A DNA stretch of 64,000 nt from contig NZ_JACFYZ010000001.1 in the NCBI RefSeq assembly GCF_015712065.1, positions 124,001-188,000 on the forward strand. The letters are read 5' to 3'. Shown here one piece after another: positions 1 through 10,649 of this stretch. The position numbers and the translations under genes were made by a program. Numbering within the stretch: the stretch's first letter is position 1; every line of letters starts with the position of its first letter. This DNA is from Ectopseudomonas chengduensis (GTDB lineage: Bacteria; Pseudomonadota; Gammaproteobacteria; Pseudomonadales; Pseudomonadaceae). The notes beneath the pieces are model-generated. The model was given only the letters and a program-made list of their open reading frames with translations, had not been told where the DNA came from and ran no database searches.

Positions 1-3000
1 AAGCGCTACGCCGGGCGCGAGCTGGAGGTGGTCGACGTCTCCGAGGTGCAGCTCGACGGCGCCAGTGCGCTGTCGGTGACCTTCTCCATCCCGCTGGACC
101 CCGACCAGCCCTTCGCCGAGCGCCTGCACCTGGTCGACAGCACCGCTGGCAAGGTCGACGGCGCCTGGGAGCTGACCGACAACCTCAGCGAGTTGCGCCT
201 GCGCCACCTGGAGCCGCAGCGCAAACTGGTGCTGACCATCGATGCTGGCCTGACGTCGATCAATGGCGGCAAACTCGCCAAAGAGCACGTCAGCCGCTTC
301 GAAACCCGCGACCTGCAGGCCAGCGTCGGCTTCGCCAGCCGCGGTTCGCTGCTGCCGACCCGCCTGGCCGAAGGTCTGCCTGTGATCGCGCTGAACGTCG
401 ACAAGGTCAACGTCGAGTTCTTCCGTATCAAGCCCGAGGCGCTGCCGCGTTTCCTGTCCCGCTGGGGCCGGGCCAGCAACCTGGATACCTGGGAGGCGCG
501 CGAACTGCTGCCGATGGCCGATCTGGTCTATGGCGGGCGCTTCGACCTCAACCCGGCGCGCAACACCCGTGAAACCTTGCTGCTGCCCATCGCCGGCCTG
601 GAGCCGTTCAAGCAGCCGGGCGTGTACCTGGCGGTGATGCGTGAGGCCGGCAGCTACAGCTACTCGCAGCCGGCGACGCTGTTCTCCCTGAGTGATATCG
701 GCCTGTCCGCGCATCGTTATCGCGACCGTCTCGACGTGTTCACCCAGGCGCTGGAAGGTGGTAAGGCGCAGTCCGGCGTGCAGCTCGAGCTGCTCGATGG
801 TGATGGCGCGCTGCTGGCTGAAGGCAAGACCGATTCGGCTGGCCATACACAGCTGCCGTTGCCAGCCAAGGCCCAGGTGCTGCTGGCCAAACAGGACGAG
901 CAGACCAGCCTGCTGCGCCTGAACACGCCGGCGCTGGACCTGGCCGAGTTCGATATCACCGGCCCGAAAGCGCACGCCCTGCAGTTCTTTGTGTTCGGCC
1001 CGCGCGATCTGTATCGCCCCGGCGAAACGGTGCTGCTAAACGGCCTGTTGCGTGATGCCGACGGCAGCCCGGTCAAGGCCCAGCCGGTCAGCGTCGAGGT
1101 GCGCCGCCCGGATGAGCAGATCAGCCGCAAGTTCGTCTGGAATGCTGGCGATGACGGCCTCTATCAATACCAGCTGCCGCTCGCCGAAGAGGCCCCGACC
1201 GGCCGCTGGCAGCTGTTGCTCGACCTGGGCAACGGCAACCCGCAGCTGTACGAATTTCTCGTCGAGGATTTCCTGCCCGAGCGCATGGCCCTGGAGCTCA
1301 AGGGCCAGGACCAGCCCTACGCGCCGGGCGACAGCGCCGAGTTCGCGGTGACCGGACGCTACCTCTATGGTGCGCCGGCCGCTGGCAATCGTCTGACCGG
1401 GCAGCTCTACGTGCGCCCGTTGCGTGAGGCGGTGGCGAGCCTGCCGGGCTATCAGTTCGGCGACATCACCGAGGCCGACCTGAGTCAGGACCAGGAGCTC
1501 GACGAAGTCAATCTCGACGACCAGGGCCGCGCCGTGCTGCGCCCGGAAAACCGCTGGGGCGACGCCAAGTCGCCGCTGCGTTTGATCCTCCAGGCCAGCC
1601 TGCAGGAGTCCGGCGGCCGTCCGATTACCCGCCGCATCATTCAGCCGGTATGGCCCGCCGAGCGTCTGCCGGGTGTGCGCGGGCTGTTCGACGGCGAGGA
1701 GGTCGATGCCGACAGCCTGGCCGAATTCGAGATACTGGTGGCCGACGCCGCCGGCAACAAGCTGGCGGCCGACAGCCTCAACGTGCGCCTGGTGCGTGAG
1801 CGTCGCGACTACTTCTGGAGCTTCTCTGACGGTGAAGGCTGGCGTCACAACTACAACGAGAAATTCCTCACCCTCAGCGACGAGCCGCTGAAGGTTGCCG
1901 CGGGCGGCACCACCAAGGTCAGCTTCCCGGTGGAGTGGGGCCCGTACCGGGTCGAGGTGGTGGACAACCAGACCGGTCTGGTCAGCAGCCTGCGCTTTTG
2001 GGCCGGCTACCGCTGGCAGGACAACGCCGACGGCGGCGCGGTGCGCCCGGACCAGGTCAAACTGGCCTTGGACAAACCGGCCTATGCGGCGGGCGACGTG
2101 GCCAAGATCACCGTCACCCCGCCGGCTGCGGGTAATGGCTACCTTCTGGTCGAGTCCAGCGAGGGGCCGCTGTGGTGGCAGGAAATCAGCGTGCCGGCCG
2201 AGGGTCAGACCTTCGAGCTGCCCATCGACAAGAAATGGGCGCGTCATGACCTCTATCTCAGTGCTTTGGTGGTTCGCCCCGGCGAGCGCAAGGCGCAGGT
2301 CACGCCCAAGCGCGCCGTCGGCCTACTGCACCTGCCACTGGAGCGCGCCCCGCGCAAGCTGGCGGTGAGCCTGGAAGCGCCCGAGAAGATGCGGCCCAAG
2401 CAACCGCTGAAGGTCAAGGTCAGCGCGCGCAACGCCGACGGCAGCATCCCCGACAAGGTGCACGTGCTGGTCGCCGCGGTGGACGTGGGCATCCTCAACA
2501 TCACCAGCTACGCCACCCCCGATCCCTTCGCCAACTTCTTCGGGCGCAAGGCCTATGGCGCTGACCAGCTGGATATCTATGGACAGCTGATCGAAGCGCA
2601 GGGGCGTGTCGCCAGCCTGGCCTTCGGTGGTGACGCCGGCCTCGCCGCTGGTGGCAAGCGCCCGGATACCAGCGTGCTGATCGTAGCCCTGCAAAGCGAT
2701 GCGCTGCAGCTGAACGACAAGGGCGAAGGCGAAGTCAGCCTGGATATCCCCGACTTCAACGGTGAGCTGCGACTGATGGCGCAGGCCTGGACCGACGAGC
2801 GTTTCGGCATGGCCGAGGCCAAGACGGTGGTGGCCGCGCCACTGATCGCCGAACTGTCGATGCCGCGCTTCCTTGCCGGTGGTGATGAAACCACCCTGGC
2901 GCTGGACCTGACCAACCTCTCCGGCGCCGAGCAGCAGCTCGATGTGCAACTGGGCGTTGAAGGCCAACTGCGTCTGCTCGGCAAGGGTGAATCACCGATC

Positions 3001-4749
3001 AGCCTGAAAGATGGCGAGCGCACCACCTTGCGCATTCCGGTGCGCGCCGAGGGCGGTCTGGGCCAGGGCCGTATCCATGTCGAGGTGCAGGGCCTGGCGC
3101 TGCCGAACGAGACGCTGGGCGACTTCAGCCGCGAGTGGACACTGGGCATCCGACCGGCCTACCCGGCGCAGTTGCAACACTTCCGCGCGGTACTGGGTGA
3201 GGGCGAGCCCTGGAGCATGCCGGCTGGCACCCTCAATCAGTTCGAACCTGCCGGGCTGGAGGCGGTGCTGGCCCTGTCGAGCCGCCCGCCGCTTAACCTC
3301 GGCGAGCAGATTCGTGCGCTCAAGGCGTACCCCTACGGCTGCCTGGAGCAGACCACCAGTGGCCTGTATCCGTCGCTCTACGCCGATGCTGCCAGCCTCA
3401 AGCGCCTTGGACTTGAGGGTGAACCTGACGAGCAGCGGCGCAAGAGCATCGAGCTGGGTATCGAGCGTCTGCTTGGTATGCAGCGGCATAGCGGCGGCTT
3501 CGGCCTCTGGAGTGCCGAGAGCGAAGAGGAATATTGGCTCACCGCCTATGTCACCGATTTCCTTCTGCGTGCCCGCGAGCAGGGCTTCGGCGTACCGCCG
3601 GAAGCACTGAAGAAGGCCAGTGATCGCCTGCTGCGCTACCTGCAGCAGAGCAGCCTGATCGAGGCCAGCTACAGCCAGGACTTCGCCCACACCCGCTTCG
3701 CCGTGCAGGCCTACGCCGGCTACGTGCTGGCGCGCAGCCAACAGGCGCCGCTGGGTGCGCTGCGCAGTCTGTTCGACCGCCGCAGCGATGCGCGTTCCGG
3801 CCTGCCGCTGGTGCAACTGGCAGCGGCGCTGAAGCTGATGGGCGATGCGCCGCGTGCCGAGCAGGCGTTGAATCAGGGCTTGATCCAGCAGCGCGATGGC
3901 GAGCGCTGGATGGCCGATTACGGCAGTCCGCTGCGTGACCAGGCGCTGATCCTCGCCCTGCTGGAGGAGCACGACCTGGCGGCCGGTCAGCGCGAGCAGC
4001 GTCTGTTCAACCTGGCCGATGAGCTGGCTGGCCAGCGCTGGCTGTCGACTCAGGAACGCAATTCGCTGTTCCTCGCCGGTCGCGGCATTCTCGGCAAGCC
4101 AGAGCAGACCTGGAGCGCTGCGCTTACCAGCGGCACCTTCCAGTTCGAGCTGAGCAACCAGCAGCCCGGTATCAAGCTGGAGCGTGGCGAACTGGCCGAA
4201 CCGCTGAGCGTGAACAATGCCGGCAGCACCAAGCTGTATCAGCAGTTGACCCTGTCCGGTTATCCGAGCCAGGCGCCACGCGCCGGTGGTGAGAACCTCA
4301 GCATCGAACGCGAGTACCTCGGCATGGATGGCCGCCCGCTCGATCTGCAGCGCCTGGACAGCGGCGAGCTGGTGCTGGTGCACCTGGCTGTGCGGGCCAA
4401 GCAGCGGGTACCGGACGCGCTGGTGGTGGACCTGCTGCCGGCTGGCCTGGAGCTGGAGAACCAGAACCTGGCGCAGAGCGCCGCGAGCCTCGATGACGCC
4501 GGCAGCAACGTCAAGGAATGGCGCCGCTCCATGCAGAACGCGCGGATCAAACACCAGGAATACCGTGGTGATCGCTATGTGGCAGCGGTGGATGTCGAGG
4601 AGTATGGCACCACCCACCTGCTCTACCTGGCCCGTGCGGTGACGCCGGGCAGCTACCGTGTACCGCCACCGCAGGTCGAATCCATGTATCGGCCGAGCTG
4701 GCAGGCACTGGGTAGTGCGCCGGATAGTCTGGTGGTGAGGGGGCGCTAA
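1..4749 (+). CDS. yfhM: Alpha-2-macroglobulin family protein (YfhM type), 5' end outside window
   Basis: The reading frame is open from the first base, so the signal peptide/lipobox and first domain lie upstream; 1582 codons are visible, close to the roughly 1650 residues of E. coli YfhM. Bacterial alpha-2-macroglobulins are periplasmic protease traps: cleavage in a bait region activates an internal thioester that couples to the attacker. Visible here are an MG2-like segment (FVFGPRDLYRPGETV, about residue 328), a bait-region domain near residue 690, the A2M domain near 905 and the thioester motif CLEQ inside YPYGCLEQTTSG (bases 3340-3351), so the trap should be chemically competent. It lies 68 bp upstream of pbpC, the conserved yfhM-pbpC pairing that couples defence to peptidoglycan repair. 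No anomalies seen. Confidence 0.95.
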   Translation, partial: KRYAGRELEVVDVSEVQLDGASALSVTFSIPLDPDQPFAERLHLVDSTAGKVDGAWELTDNLSELRLRHLEPQRKLVLTIDAGLTSINGGKLAKEHVSRFETRDLQASVGFASRGSLLPTRLAEGLPVIALNVDKVNVEFFRIKPEALPRFLSRWGRASNLDTWEARELLPMADLVYGGRFDLNPARNTRETLLLPIAGLEPFKQPGVYLAVMREAGSYSYSQPATLFSLSDIGLSAHRYRDRLDVFTQALEGGKAQSGVQLELLDGDGALLAEGKTDSAGHTQLPLPAKAQVLLAKQDEQTSLLRLNTPALDLAEFDITGPKAHALQFFVFGPRDLYRPGETVLLNGLLRDADGSPVKAQPVSVEVRRPDEQISRKFVWNAGDDGLYQYQLPLAEEAPTGRWQLLLDLGNGNPQLYEFLVEDFLPERMALELKGQDQPYAPGDSAEFAVTGRYLYGAPAAGNRLTGQLYVRPLREAVASLPGYQFGDITEADLSQDQELDEVNLDDQGRAVLRPENRWGDAKSPLRLILQASLQESGGRPITRRIIQPVWPAERLPGVRGLFDGEEVDADSLAEFEILVADAAGNKLAADSLNVRLVRERRDYFWSFSDGEGWRHNYNEKFLTLSDEPLKVAAGGTTKVSFPVEWGPYRVEVVDNQTGLVSSLRFWAGYRWQDNADGGAVRPDQVKLALDKPAYAAGDVAKITVTPPAAGNGYLLVESSEGPLWWQEISVPAEGQTFELPIDKKWARHDLYLSALVVRPGERKAQVTPKRAVGLLHLPLERAPRKLAVSLEAPEKMRPKQPLKVKVSARNADGSIPDKVHVLVAAVDVGILNITSYATPDPFANFFGRKAYGADQLDIYGQLIEAQGRVASLAFGGDAGLAAGGKRPDTSVLIVALQSDALQLNDKGEGEVSLDIPDFNGELRLMAQAWTDERFGMAEAKTVVAAPLIAELSMPRFLAGGDETTLALDLTNLSGAEQQLDVQLGVEGQLRLLGKGESPISLKDGERTTLRIPVRAEGGLGQGRIHVEVQGLALPNETLGDFSREWTLGIRPAYPAQLQHFRAVLGEGEPWSMPAGTLNQFEPAGLEAVLALSSRPPLNLGEQIRALKAYPYGCLEQTTSGLYPSLYADAASLKRLGLEGEPDEQRRKSIELGIERLLGMQRHSGGFGLWSAESEEEYWLTAYVTDFLLRAREQGFGVPPEALKKASDRLLRYLQQSSLIEASYSQDFAHTRFAVQAYAGYVLARSQQAPLGALRSLFDRRSDARSGLPLVQLAAALKLMGDAPRAEQALNQGLIQQRDGERWMADYGSPLRDQALILALLEEHDLAAGQREQRLFNLADELAGQRWLSTQERNSLFLAGRGILGKPEQTWSAALTSGTFQFELSNQQPGIKLERGELAEPLSVNNAGSTKLYQQLTLSGYPSQAPRAGGENLSIEREYLGMDGRPLDLQRLDSGELVLVHLAVRAKQRVPDALVVDLLPAGLELENQNLAQSAASLDDAGSNVKEWRRSMQNARIKHQEYRGDRYVAAVDVEEYGTTHLLYLARAVTPGSYRVPPPQVESMYRPSWQALGSAPDSLVVRGR

Positions 4750-4756
4750 AAGCGAT

Positions 4757-4803
4757 CCCGGATTCATTTGGGCTACAGTCTGCGTAGCCCGGATGAATCC
4801 GGG
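4757..4803. repeat. REP-type palindrome between yfhM and pbpC
   Basis: An almost perfect inverted repeat (CCCGGATTCATTTGGGCTAC, 7-base loop, GTAGCCCGGATGAATCCGGG) fills most of the 68-bp gap. Related GTAGCCCGGATNNAATCCGGG palindromes occur at 14953, 25275 and 54640. It can form an RNA hairpin between the two genes and may tune their relative expression. Confidence 0.85.
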
Positions 4804-4817
4804 AGCTTGTACTGACC

Positions 4818-7142
4818 ATGCCATTCAAACGCTGGCAGCGTTGGCTGCTAATCCTCCTGCTCCCCCTGACCCTGCTCTGGCTAGCCGACCAACTCTTTCC
4901 ACTACCCCTGCCCGAGGATGATCTGGCGCGTGTGGTGCTGGCCGAGGACGGCACGCCGTTGTGGCGCTTCGCTGACCGTGATGGTGTATGGCGCTACCCG
5001 GTGACGCCCGAAGAAGTATCGACCTATTACCTCGAAGCACTGCTGACCTACGAGGACCGCTGGTTCCGCCAGCACCCCGGCATCAACCCGCTGGCGCTCG
5101 GCCGTGCGGCCTGGCAGAACCTCACCGGCGGGCGCGTGGTGTCCGGCGGCAGTACGCTGTCGATGCAGGTGGCGCGGCTGCTCGATCCGCACGGGCGCAA
5201 TCTGCCGGGCAAGCTCAAGCAGCTGTGGCGGACCGCGCAGCTGGAGTGGCACCTGTCCAAGGATGAAATCCTCACCCTGTATCTGAATCGCGCGCCCTTC
5301 GGCGGCACCCTGGAGGGTGTCGCGGCGGCGAGCTGGAGTTACCTGGGCAAGCCGCCGAGCCAACTGACCCGTGCCGACGCCGCGCTGCTCGCGGTGCTGC
5401 CGCAGGCGCCCAGCCGGCTGCGCCCGGACCGTCATCCCGAGCGCGCCCAGGCCGCACGTGACAAGGTGCTGCGGCGCCTGGGCGAATTTCAGGTATGGCC
5501 GCAGGCGCAGGTGGATGAAGCGCTGGAAGAGCCGGTGTTTCTCGCGCCACGCCGTGAGCCAAGCCTGGCGCCCTTGCTGGCGCGGCGGCTGAACCGTACC
5601 GGCAGCCCACCGCTGATTCGCACCACCCTCGATGCCGGCTTGCAGCTGCGCCTGGAAGACCTGCTGCTGGGCTGGCGCGCGCGCCTGCCCGAGCGCACCT
5701 CGGCGGCGATTCTGGTGGTCGAGCACGAGAGCATGGCGGTGCGTGCCTATCTTGGGTCGGTGGATATCGCTGATACCGCGCGCTTCGGCCATGTCGATAT
5801 GGTCCGCGCCCTGCGTTCGCCCGGTTCGACGCTCAAGCCCTTTCTCTACGGCATGGCCCTGGATGCCGGGCTGATTCACTCCGAATCGCTGCTGCAGGAC
5901 GTGCCGCGGCACTATGGCGACTACCGTCCCGGCAACTTCGCCGCCGGCTTCATCGGCCCGGTATCGGCCAGCGAGGCGCTGGCCACCTCGCTCAACCTGC
6001 CCGCCGTGCAACTGCTCGAAGCCTATGGGCCGAAGCGCTTCGCCGGCGAGCTGCGCAGTGCCGGCGTGCCGATTCGCCTGCCGGCGCTGGCCGAGCCGAA
6101 CCTGGCACTGATTCTGGGGGGCGGCGGCTCGCGCCTGGAAGCGCTGGTGGCTGGCTACAGCGCCTTCGCCCGTGGTGGCATGGTGGCCAAGCCTCGCCTG
6201 CAGCCGGGTGATGAGCTGCGCGAACGGCGCCTGCTGTCGCCCGGTTCGGCCTGGATCATCCGGCGCATTCTCAGCGGTCAGGCACGTCCTGATCGTGACC
6301 CGCGCGCGTACCTGGCGCAGCGCCCTACCCTGGCCTGGAAGACCGGCACCAGCTACGGCTTTCGCGATGCCTGGGCCATCGGCGTCGGCCCGCGTCACCT
6401 GATCGGTATCTGGATCGGTCGCCCGGACGGCACTCCGGTGCCGGGCCAGTTCGGCCTGGCCTCGGCCGCGCCGCTGCTGTTGCAGGTGCATGATCTGCTG
6501 GTCAATCGCGACAGCCAGCGCGGCATCGCTGCACCGGCCGACCCGCAGCCGGCCGAGGTCGGCGTGGCCGCCATCTGCTGGCCGTTGGGGCAGCCGATGA
6601 GCAAGGACGATCCCAACTGCCGTCGCCTGCGCTTTGCCTGGACGCTGGAAGGCACCACGCCCCCCACGTTGTTGGCAGCCGATCAGCCATTGGGTAGCGG
6701 CCTGCGCGAGCGTTATTGGCTCAATGCCGATGGGCGTCGCGTTGGTCCAGGTTGTGCCGGGGCCGAGGCGCGTGAACTGGCCTTGTGGCCGGCGCCATTG
6801 GAGCCCTGGCTGCCACGTCGTGAGCAGCGCACGGCACGTTTACCGAGCGTCGATCCGAGTTGCCCGCCACCGCGCAGCAGCCAGGTGGCGCCGCTGTCCA
6901 TCGTCGGCGTGCGCGATGGTGATCGTTTGCGTCGCCCGCAAGGCAATCATGAGCCACTGCGGCTCAGCCTTTCGGCGCTGGGAGGAAGTGGCCGGCGTTG
7001 GTGGTTCCTCGATGGCCGACCGCTGGGTGACACCGCGCTGGATGCACCCTTCAACCATGCCTTCGACAGCGGCAGGCATCAACTGAGCGTGCTTGACGAG
7101 GGTGGTCAGACCGCTCGTCTGGAATTCAGCGTAGGGCCGTGA
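4818..7142 (+). CDS. pbpC: Penicillin-binding protein 1C
   Basis: Bifunctional class A penicillin-binding protein (774 aa) that polymerises and cross-links peptidoglycan in the periplasm. An N-terminal membrane anchor (residues about 10-27) is followed by a GT51 glycosyltransferase domain with the catalytic glutamate in TYEDRWFRQHPG (E79), and a transpeptidase domain with SPGSTLK (S337, K340), SLN near 392 and KTGTS (K508). The last ~90 residues match the C-terminal domain specific to PBP1C. Length fits E. coli PbpC (770 aa). It follows yfhM with a REP palindrome between them, the usual partner arrangement. All catalytic residues looked for are present. Confidence 0.96.
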   Translation: MPFKRWQRWLLILLLPLTLLWLADQLFPLPLPEDDLARVVLAEDGTPLWRFADRDGVWRYPVTPEEVSTYYLEALLTYEDRWFRQHPGINPLALGRAAWQNLTGGRVVSGGSTLSMQVARLLDPHGRNLPGKLKQLWRTAQLEWHLSKDEILTLYLNRAPFGGTLEGVAAASWSYLGKPPSQLTRADAALLAVLPQAPSRLRPDRHPERAQAARDKVLRRLGEFQVWPQAQVDEALEEPVFLAPRREPSLAPLLARRLNRTGSPPLIRTTLDAGLQLRLEDLLLGWRARLPERTSAAILVVEHESMAVRAYLGSVDIADTARFGHVDMVRALRSPGSTLKPFLYGMALDAGLIHSESLLQDVPRHYGDYRPGNFAAGFIGPVSASEALATSLNLPAVQLLEAYGPKRFAGELRSAGVPIRLPALAEPNLALILGGGGSRLEALVAGYSAFARGGMVAKPRLQPGDELRERRLLSPGSAWIIRRILSGQARPDRDPRAYLAQRPTLAWKTGTSYGFRDAWAIGVGPRHLIGIWIGRPDGTPVPGQFGLASAAPLLLQVHDLLVNRDSQRGIAAPADPQPAEVGVAAICWPLGQPMSKDDPNCRRLRFAWTLEGTTPPTLLAADQPLGSGLRERYWLNADGRRVGPGCAGAEARELALWPAPLEPWLPRREQRTARLPSVDPSCPPPRSSQVAPLSIVGVRDGDRLRRPQGNHEPLRLSLSALGGSGRRWWFLDGRPLGDTALDAPFNHAFDSGRHQLSVLDEGGQTARLEFSVGP

Positions 7143-7341
7143 AGCGATGCGCTGGCGGTGTGCGGGCGCCGACCGCTCTGGCCTGAGGCCTGATCATCCC
7201 TGCAAATAATGCCGCCTGTAGCGAATAAAGCTTGGTCGTGAGCCGCCGATATGAAATCTGACGGTAACCGATTTGCAATTTGTGTACATTTTTGTATCCA
7301 ATTGCTCGGCGAGCTCAAAATAATAACCGGGAGAAGCCTCC

Positions 7342-9273
7342 ATGCGCCTCTGGCAACGCAGTATTCAGTGGCAGTTGATCCTCAGCATGGGCGCTGCCCT
7401 GTTGGCCAGTATTCTAATTGTCGTCGGCATCTACTCGGCGGTGGTCAATCGCCTGACCGAGCGCTACCTGATCGAAGAAGCGCTGCCGGCGCGGGTGCTG
7501 GCGATCCGCAACGACCTGGAGCGGGTGCTGACTGCGCCCATTACCGCCAACGCCTCGATTGCCGAGAACAGCCTGGTGCAGGACTGGTTGGCAGCTGGCG
7601 AGGATACTTCCCGGCGTGACGAGTTCGCGCGCTATCTGGAGGGCGTGCGCGCCCAGCAGAACGCCATGACCACCTCCATCGTCGCCCTGGCCAGTGGCAA
7701 CTACACCACCGGCGAAGGGCTGATGCGCACCCTCGACCGCAGTCAGGCGGAGAACCAGTGGTTCTATCGCCTGGTCGACAGCGACCGGGACCGGGTGCTG
7801 GAAATCGATATCGACAAGACCACGCGGCTGCCCACGTTGTTCATCAACCAGCGCATCAAGCGCGGTGGCAAGACCCTTGGTGTCGCCGGCCTGGGCTACA
7901 ACCTGGCGGACATGTCGAAGATGATCAGCGAATTCCGCTTCGGCGAACGCGGCCAGGTGTTTCTTATCGACAGCCAGGGCAGCGTCAAGGTGCATCCGCG
8001 TTCGGAGCTGAGCGGCAATGGCAAGCTCGCCGAACTCTTCGGTGCCGACGCCAGCCGCCAGGTGCTTGCAGGCGACAGCCGGGCGGTACGTTTCGAGCGC
8101 GATGGCGAGACCTTTCTCGCCGTGGCGCAGAAGTTCGCCAGTATCGACTGGCTGCTGGTCAGCGAAGTGCCCGAGGCCGAAGTCTACGCCGAGGCCCGGC
8201 AGGCGCTACTGATGACCAGCCTGATCGGCGTGGCCGTGGCGCTGTTGTTCCTGGGGCTGGTGGTGCTGCTGGCTCGCGGCCTGGTGCGGCCGATCCGTCA
8301 GGTGACCCAGGCACTGGTGGAAATCGGTGGCGGCGGTGGCGACCTGACGCGACGCCTGGATGAATCGCGGGCCGACGAGCTGGGTGACCTGGCGCGGGGC
8401 TTCAACCGCTTTCTTGCCAGCCAGCGCGATCTGATCGGCGATGTGCTGGCCACCAGCGAGCGCCTGCGTACCGCAGTCGGTCAGGTGGCGCGGGTGGTGG
8501 AGAACACCGCAGGGCGTGCTGTGCAACAGCAGGAAATGACCGACATGGTGGCCACCGCCGTGCACGAGATGGGCCTGACCGTGCAGGAGATCGCGCGCAA
8601 CGCCAGCAACGCCGCGCAGTCCTCGCACAGCGCGCGCGACGAGGCGCAGAGTGCGCGTCAGGTGGTGGGCCAGTCCATCGCCCATATCGAGCGCATGTCC
8701 GCCGATATTGGCAGCGCGGCGGGAGCGGTGACCGAGTTGGCCGAGCAGGTCGCGTCGATCGATCAGGTGCTGGCGGTGATCCGCGGTATTTCCGAGCAGA
8801 CCAATCTGCTGGCGCTCAACGCGGCCATCGAAGCCGCGCGCGCCGGGGAGATGGGGCGCGGCTTTGCCGTCGTGGCAGATGAGGTGCGCACCCTGGCCAG
8901 CCGCACCCAGGCGTCGACCGACGAGATTCAGCAGATGATTCAACGCCTCAAGCAGGGTGCCGAAACTGCCGTCAGCTCCATGCACGCGGGGCAATCGGCC
9001 ACCGGTACCGGCGTCGAATCCAGTCAGCGCACCGGGCAGTCGCTGGGTGCCATCACCGAGCAGGTCGAGCGCATCAGCGACATGAACACTCAGGTGGCTG
9101 CGGCGACCGAAGAACAGAGCTCGGTGACCGAGGAAATCAACCGCAACGTGCAGGGCATCGCCGACCTGGCGCACGCCACGGCCGGTGAGGTGCGCGCTTG
9201 CCGTGAGGATTGCCAGACCCTGAGCCGCCTGGCCGATGATCTGGCCGGGCAGATGGGCAAGTTCAGGCTGTAA
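7342..9273 (+). CDS. Methyl-accepting chemotaxis protein with Cache-type sensor
   Basis: 643-residue transmembrane chemoreceptor that would relay ligand binding to CheA/CheW. It has a first membrane helix at about residues 10-32, a periplasmic region of about 260 residues resembling a double-Cache sensor ([20 protein letters not shown] marks the membrane-proximal Cache fold), a second helix near 293-315, a HAMP linker and a cytoplasmic signalling domain whose hairpin tip is intact ([20 protein letters not shown]). No C-terminal CheR-tethering pentapeptide is visible (it ends GQMGKFRL). It stands alone, 199 bp after pbpC, with SD GGGAGAAG about 10 bases before the ATG. The ligand cannot be told from sequence. 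Confidence 0.93.
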   Translation: MRLWQRSIQWQLILSMGAALLASILIVVGIYSAVVNRLTERYLIEEALPARVLAIRNDLERVLTAPITANASIAENSLVQDWLAAGEDTSRRDEFARYLEGVRAQQNAMTTSIVALASGNYTTGEGLMRTLDRSQAENQWFYRLVDSDRDRVLEIDIDKTTRLPTLFINQRIKRGGKTLGVAGLGYNLADMSKMISEFRFGERGQVFLIDSQGSVKVHPRSELSGNGKLAELFGADASRQVLAGDSRAVRFERDGETFLAVAQKFASIDWLLVSEVPEAEVYAEARQALLMTSLIGVAVALLFLGLVVLLARGLVRPIRQVTQALVEIGGGGGDLTRRLDESRADELGDLARGFNRFLASQRDLIGDVLATSERLRTAVGQVARVVENTAGRAVQQQEMTDMVATAVHEMGLTVQEIARNASNAAQSSHSARDEAQSARQVVGQSIAHIERMSADIGSAAGAVTELAEQVASIDQVLAVIRGISEQTNLLALNAAIEAARAGEMGRGFAVVADEVRTLASRTQASTDEIQQMIQRLKQGAETAVSSMHAGQSATGTGVESSQRTGQSLGAITEQVERISDMNTQVAAATEEQSSVTEEINRNVQGIADLAHATAGEVRACREDCQTLSRLADDLAGQMGKFRL

Positions 9274-9288
9274 TCCTGAGGTCCGTTC

Positions 9289-10428
9289 TCAGTGATCGGC
9301 CGCAACCAGGCGGTTGCGGCCCTCGCGTTTGGCACGGTAGAGCGCCCCGTCGACGCGCTTGAAGAAGGCATCGGCGTCGCCGTCATGACTGCTGCTGAAA
9401 CAGCCGACGCCCAGGCTGGTGGTCAGCTCCAGGCGCTGGCCGGCCAGCAGCAGGCCTTCTGTTTCAAGTTCCTGGCGAAAGTGCTCGGCCAGATCCCACG
9501 CCTGGGTCAGGGTAGTGCCCGGCAGCAGTACGCCGAATTCTTCGCCACCCAGGCGCAGCAGTGCGTCGCCATCGCGGCGGAACACCTTGCGCATGCGTTC
9601 GGCGAAGGCGCTCAGGCAGGCGTCGCCACCGGCATGGCCGTGTTCGTCGTTGACCTTCTTGAAGAAGTCGATATCCATCAGCACCAGTGACAGCGGCTCG
9701 CCCTGGCGTACCGCATTGGCCACCAGGCTGGGGAACAGGTTGTTGAACTGATAGCGGTTGCCCAGTTGGGTCAGGCTGTCGGTGCGGCTGAGCAGATCGA
9801 GCTGACTCTGCTGCTCCAGCAGCTTTAGCTCCAGATCGAGAGTGGCGCGGTATTCACGGTGATTGCGCCCCAGCACCAGAATCAGATAGCCGAGGTAGAA
9901 GGTCAGGGTGATCAGCATCGCATGCTTCTGTTGCCAATTCAGCGCCATCACTGTCAGGCCCGGCAGGTAGAGCAGGGCCAGCGCGAGCAGGGCGCGGCCA
10001 CGGCGCATGGCGAAGTTGAAGGTCATTGCCGTGGCGAAGGCCACCGTGGCCAGGGTGGCGATCATTTCCGAGTCATTGTAGGCGTCGCTGTACACCGCCA
10101 GCGCATGGGCCTGGCCCCAGCACAACGAAGTCAGGAGGATCAGACCCCAGTGACGATCCAGCCAGCACTGCAACTGTTCAGGGCTGTCGAGGCCATCGGG
10201 GCGGTGCAGCAGTCGCGCAGCCAGGAGTACGACGAACACCGTACAGCCCAGCACGCCGCTGACCATCAGGCTGCCCGGTGCCGCACTGAATACCCAGGTC
10301 AGCAGCCAGGCGAGGACGTAGAAGAAACCTCCCAGGCGCGTGCGGATACGGGTGTCATCCACTTCACGCCATAGGGCGAAGGTATTGGGCTGGCGCGGTA
10401 CTTCGGCGTCGGACATTTTTGTGATCAC
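9289..10428 (-). CDS. Membrane-bound diguanylate cyclase (GGDEF)
   Basis: 379-residue protein predicted to make cyclic di-GMP. The first ~190 residues contain several hydrophobic helices (a MASE-like membrane sensor), then a GGDEF domain with an intact active site (RLGGEEFGVLLPG) and an inhibitory I-site RDGD five residues before it, so product inhibition is expected. The start shown is GTG with a weak GAGAG upstream; an ATG four codons later (10416) is equally plausible. It converges on the chemoreceptor gene (15-bp gap) and is divergent from the SdiA-regulated-like gene. No EAL domain. Confidence 0.92.
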   Translation of the reverse strand: MITKMSDAEVPRQPNTFALWREVDDTRIRTRLGGFFYVLAWLLTWVFSAAPGSLMVSGVLGCTVFVVLLAARLLHRPDGLDSPEQLQCWLDRHWGLILLTSLCWGQAHALAVYSDAYNDSEMIATLATVAFATAMTFNFAMRRGRALLALALLYLPGLTVMALNWQQKHAMLITLTFYLGYLILVLGRNHREYRATLDLELKLLEQQSQLDLLSRTDSLTQLGNRYQFNNLFPSLVANAVRQGEPLSLVLMDIDFFKKVNDEHGHAGGDACLSAFAERMRKVFRRDGDALLRLGGEEFGVLLPGTTLTQAWDLAEHFRQELETEGLLLAGQRLELTTSLGVGCFSSSHDGDADAFFKRVDGALYRAKREGRNRLVAADH

Positions 10429-10649
10429 AGAATGCTCTCATGTGAGCATAGCGCTTTTTGATTGCAGCAAGGGTGTCGATTGGCCAGCATCCTGTGCCGT
10501 TTGGTTCTCAACACCTTGTTATCTTTGTCGCCCGTTCGCAGCGAAGCCACCGCTCTCTCGGCAGTCAGACCCCGAGGCTCTGTTGTCTCGAACGACTGCA
10601 ACAAACGCGCCGCACACTGCCCCATCCACCCTCATGCGAGCGCTACGCG

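Noticed and set aside
2992..4824. 610-codon open frame on the minus strand inside yfhM
   Set aside because: GC-rich shadow of a strongly supported coding region; no family motif.
4902..6491. 529-codon minus-strand frame inside pbpC
   Set aside because: Shadow frame; pbpC has all catalytic motifs.
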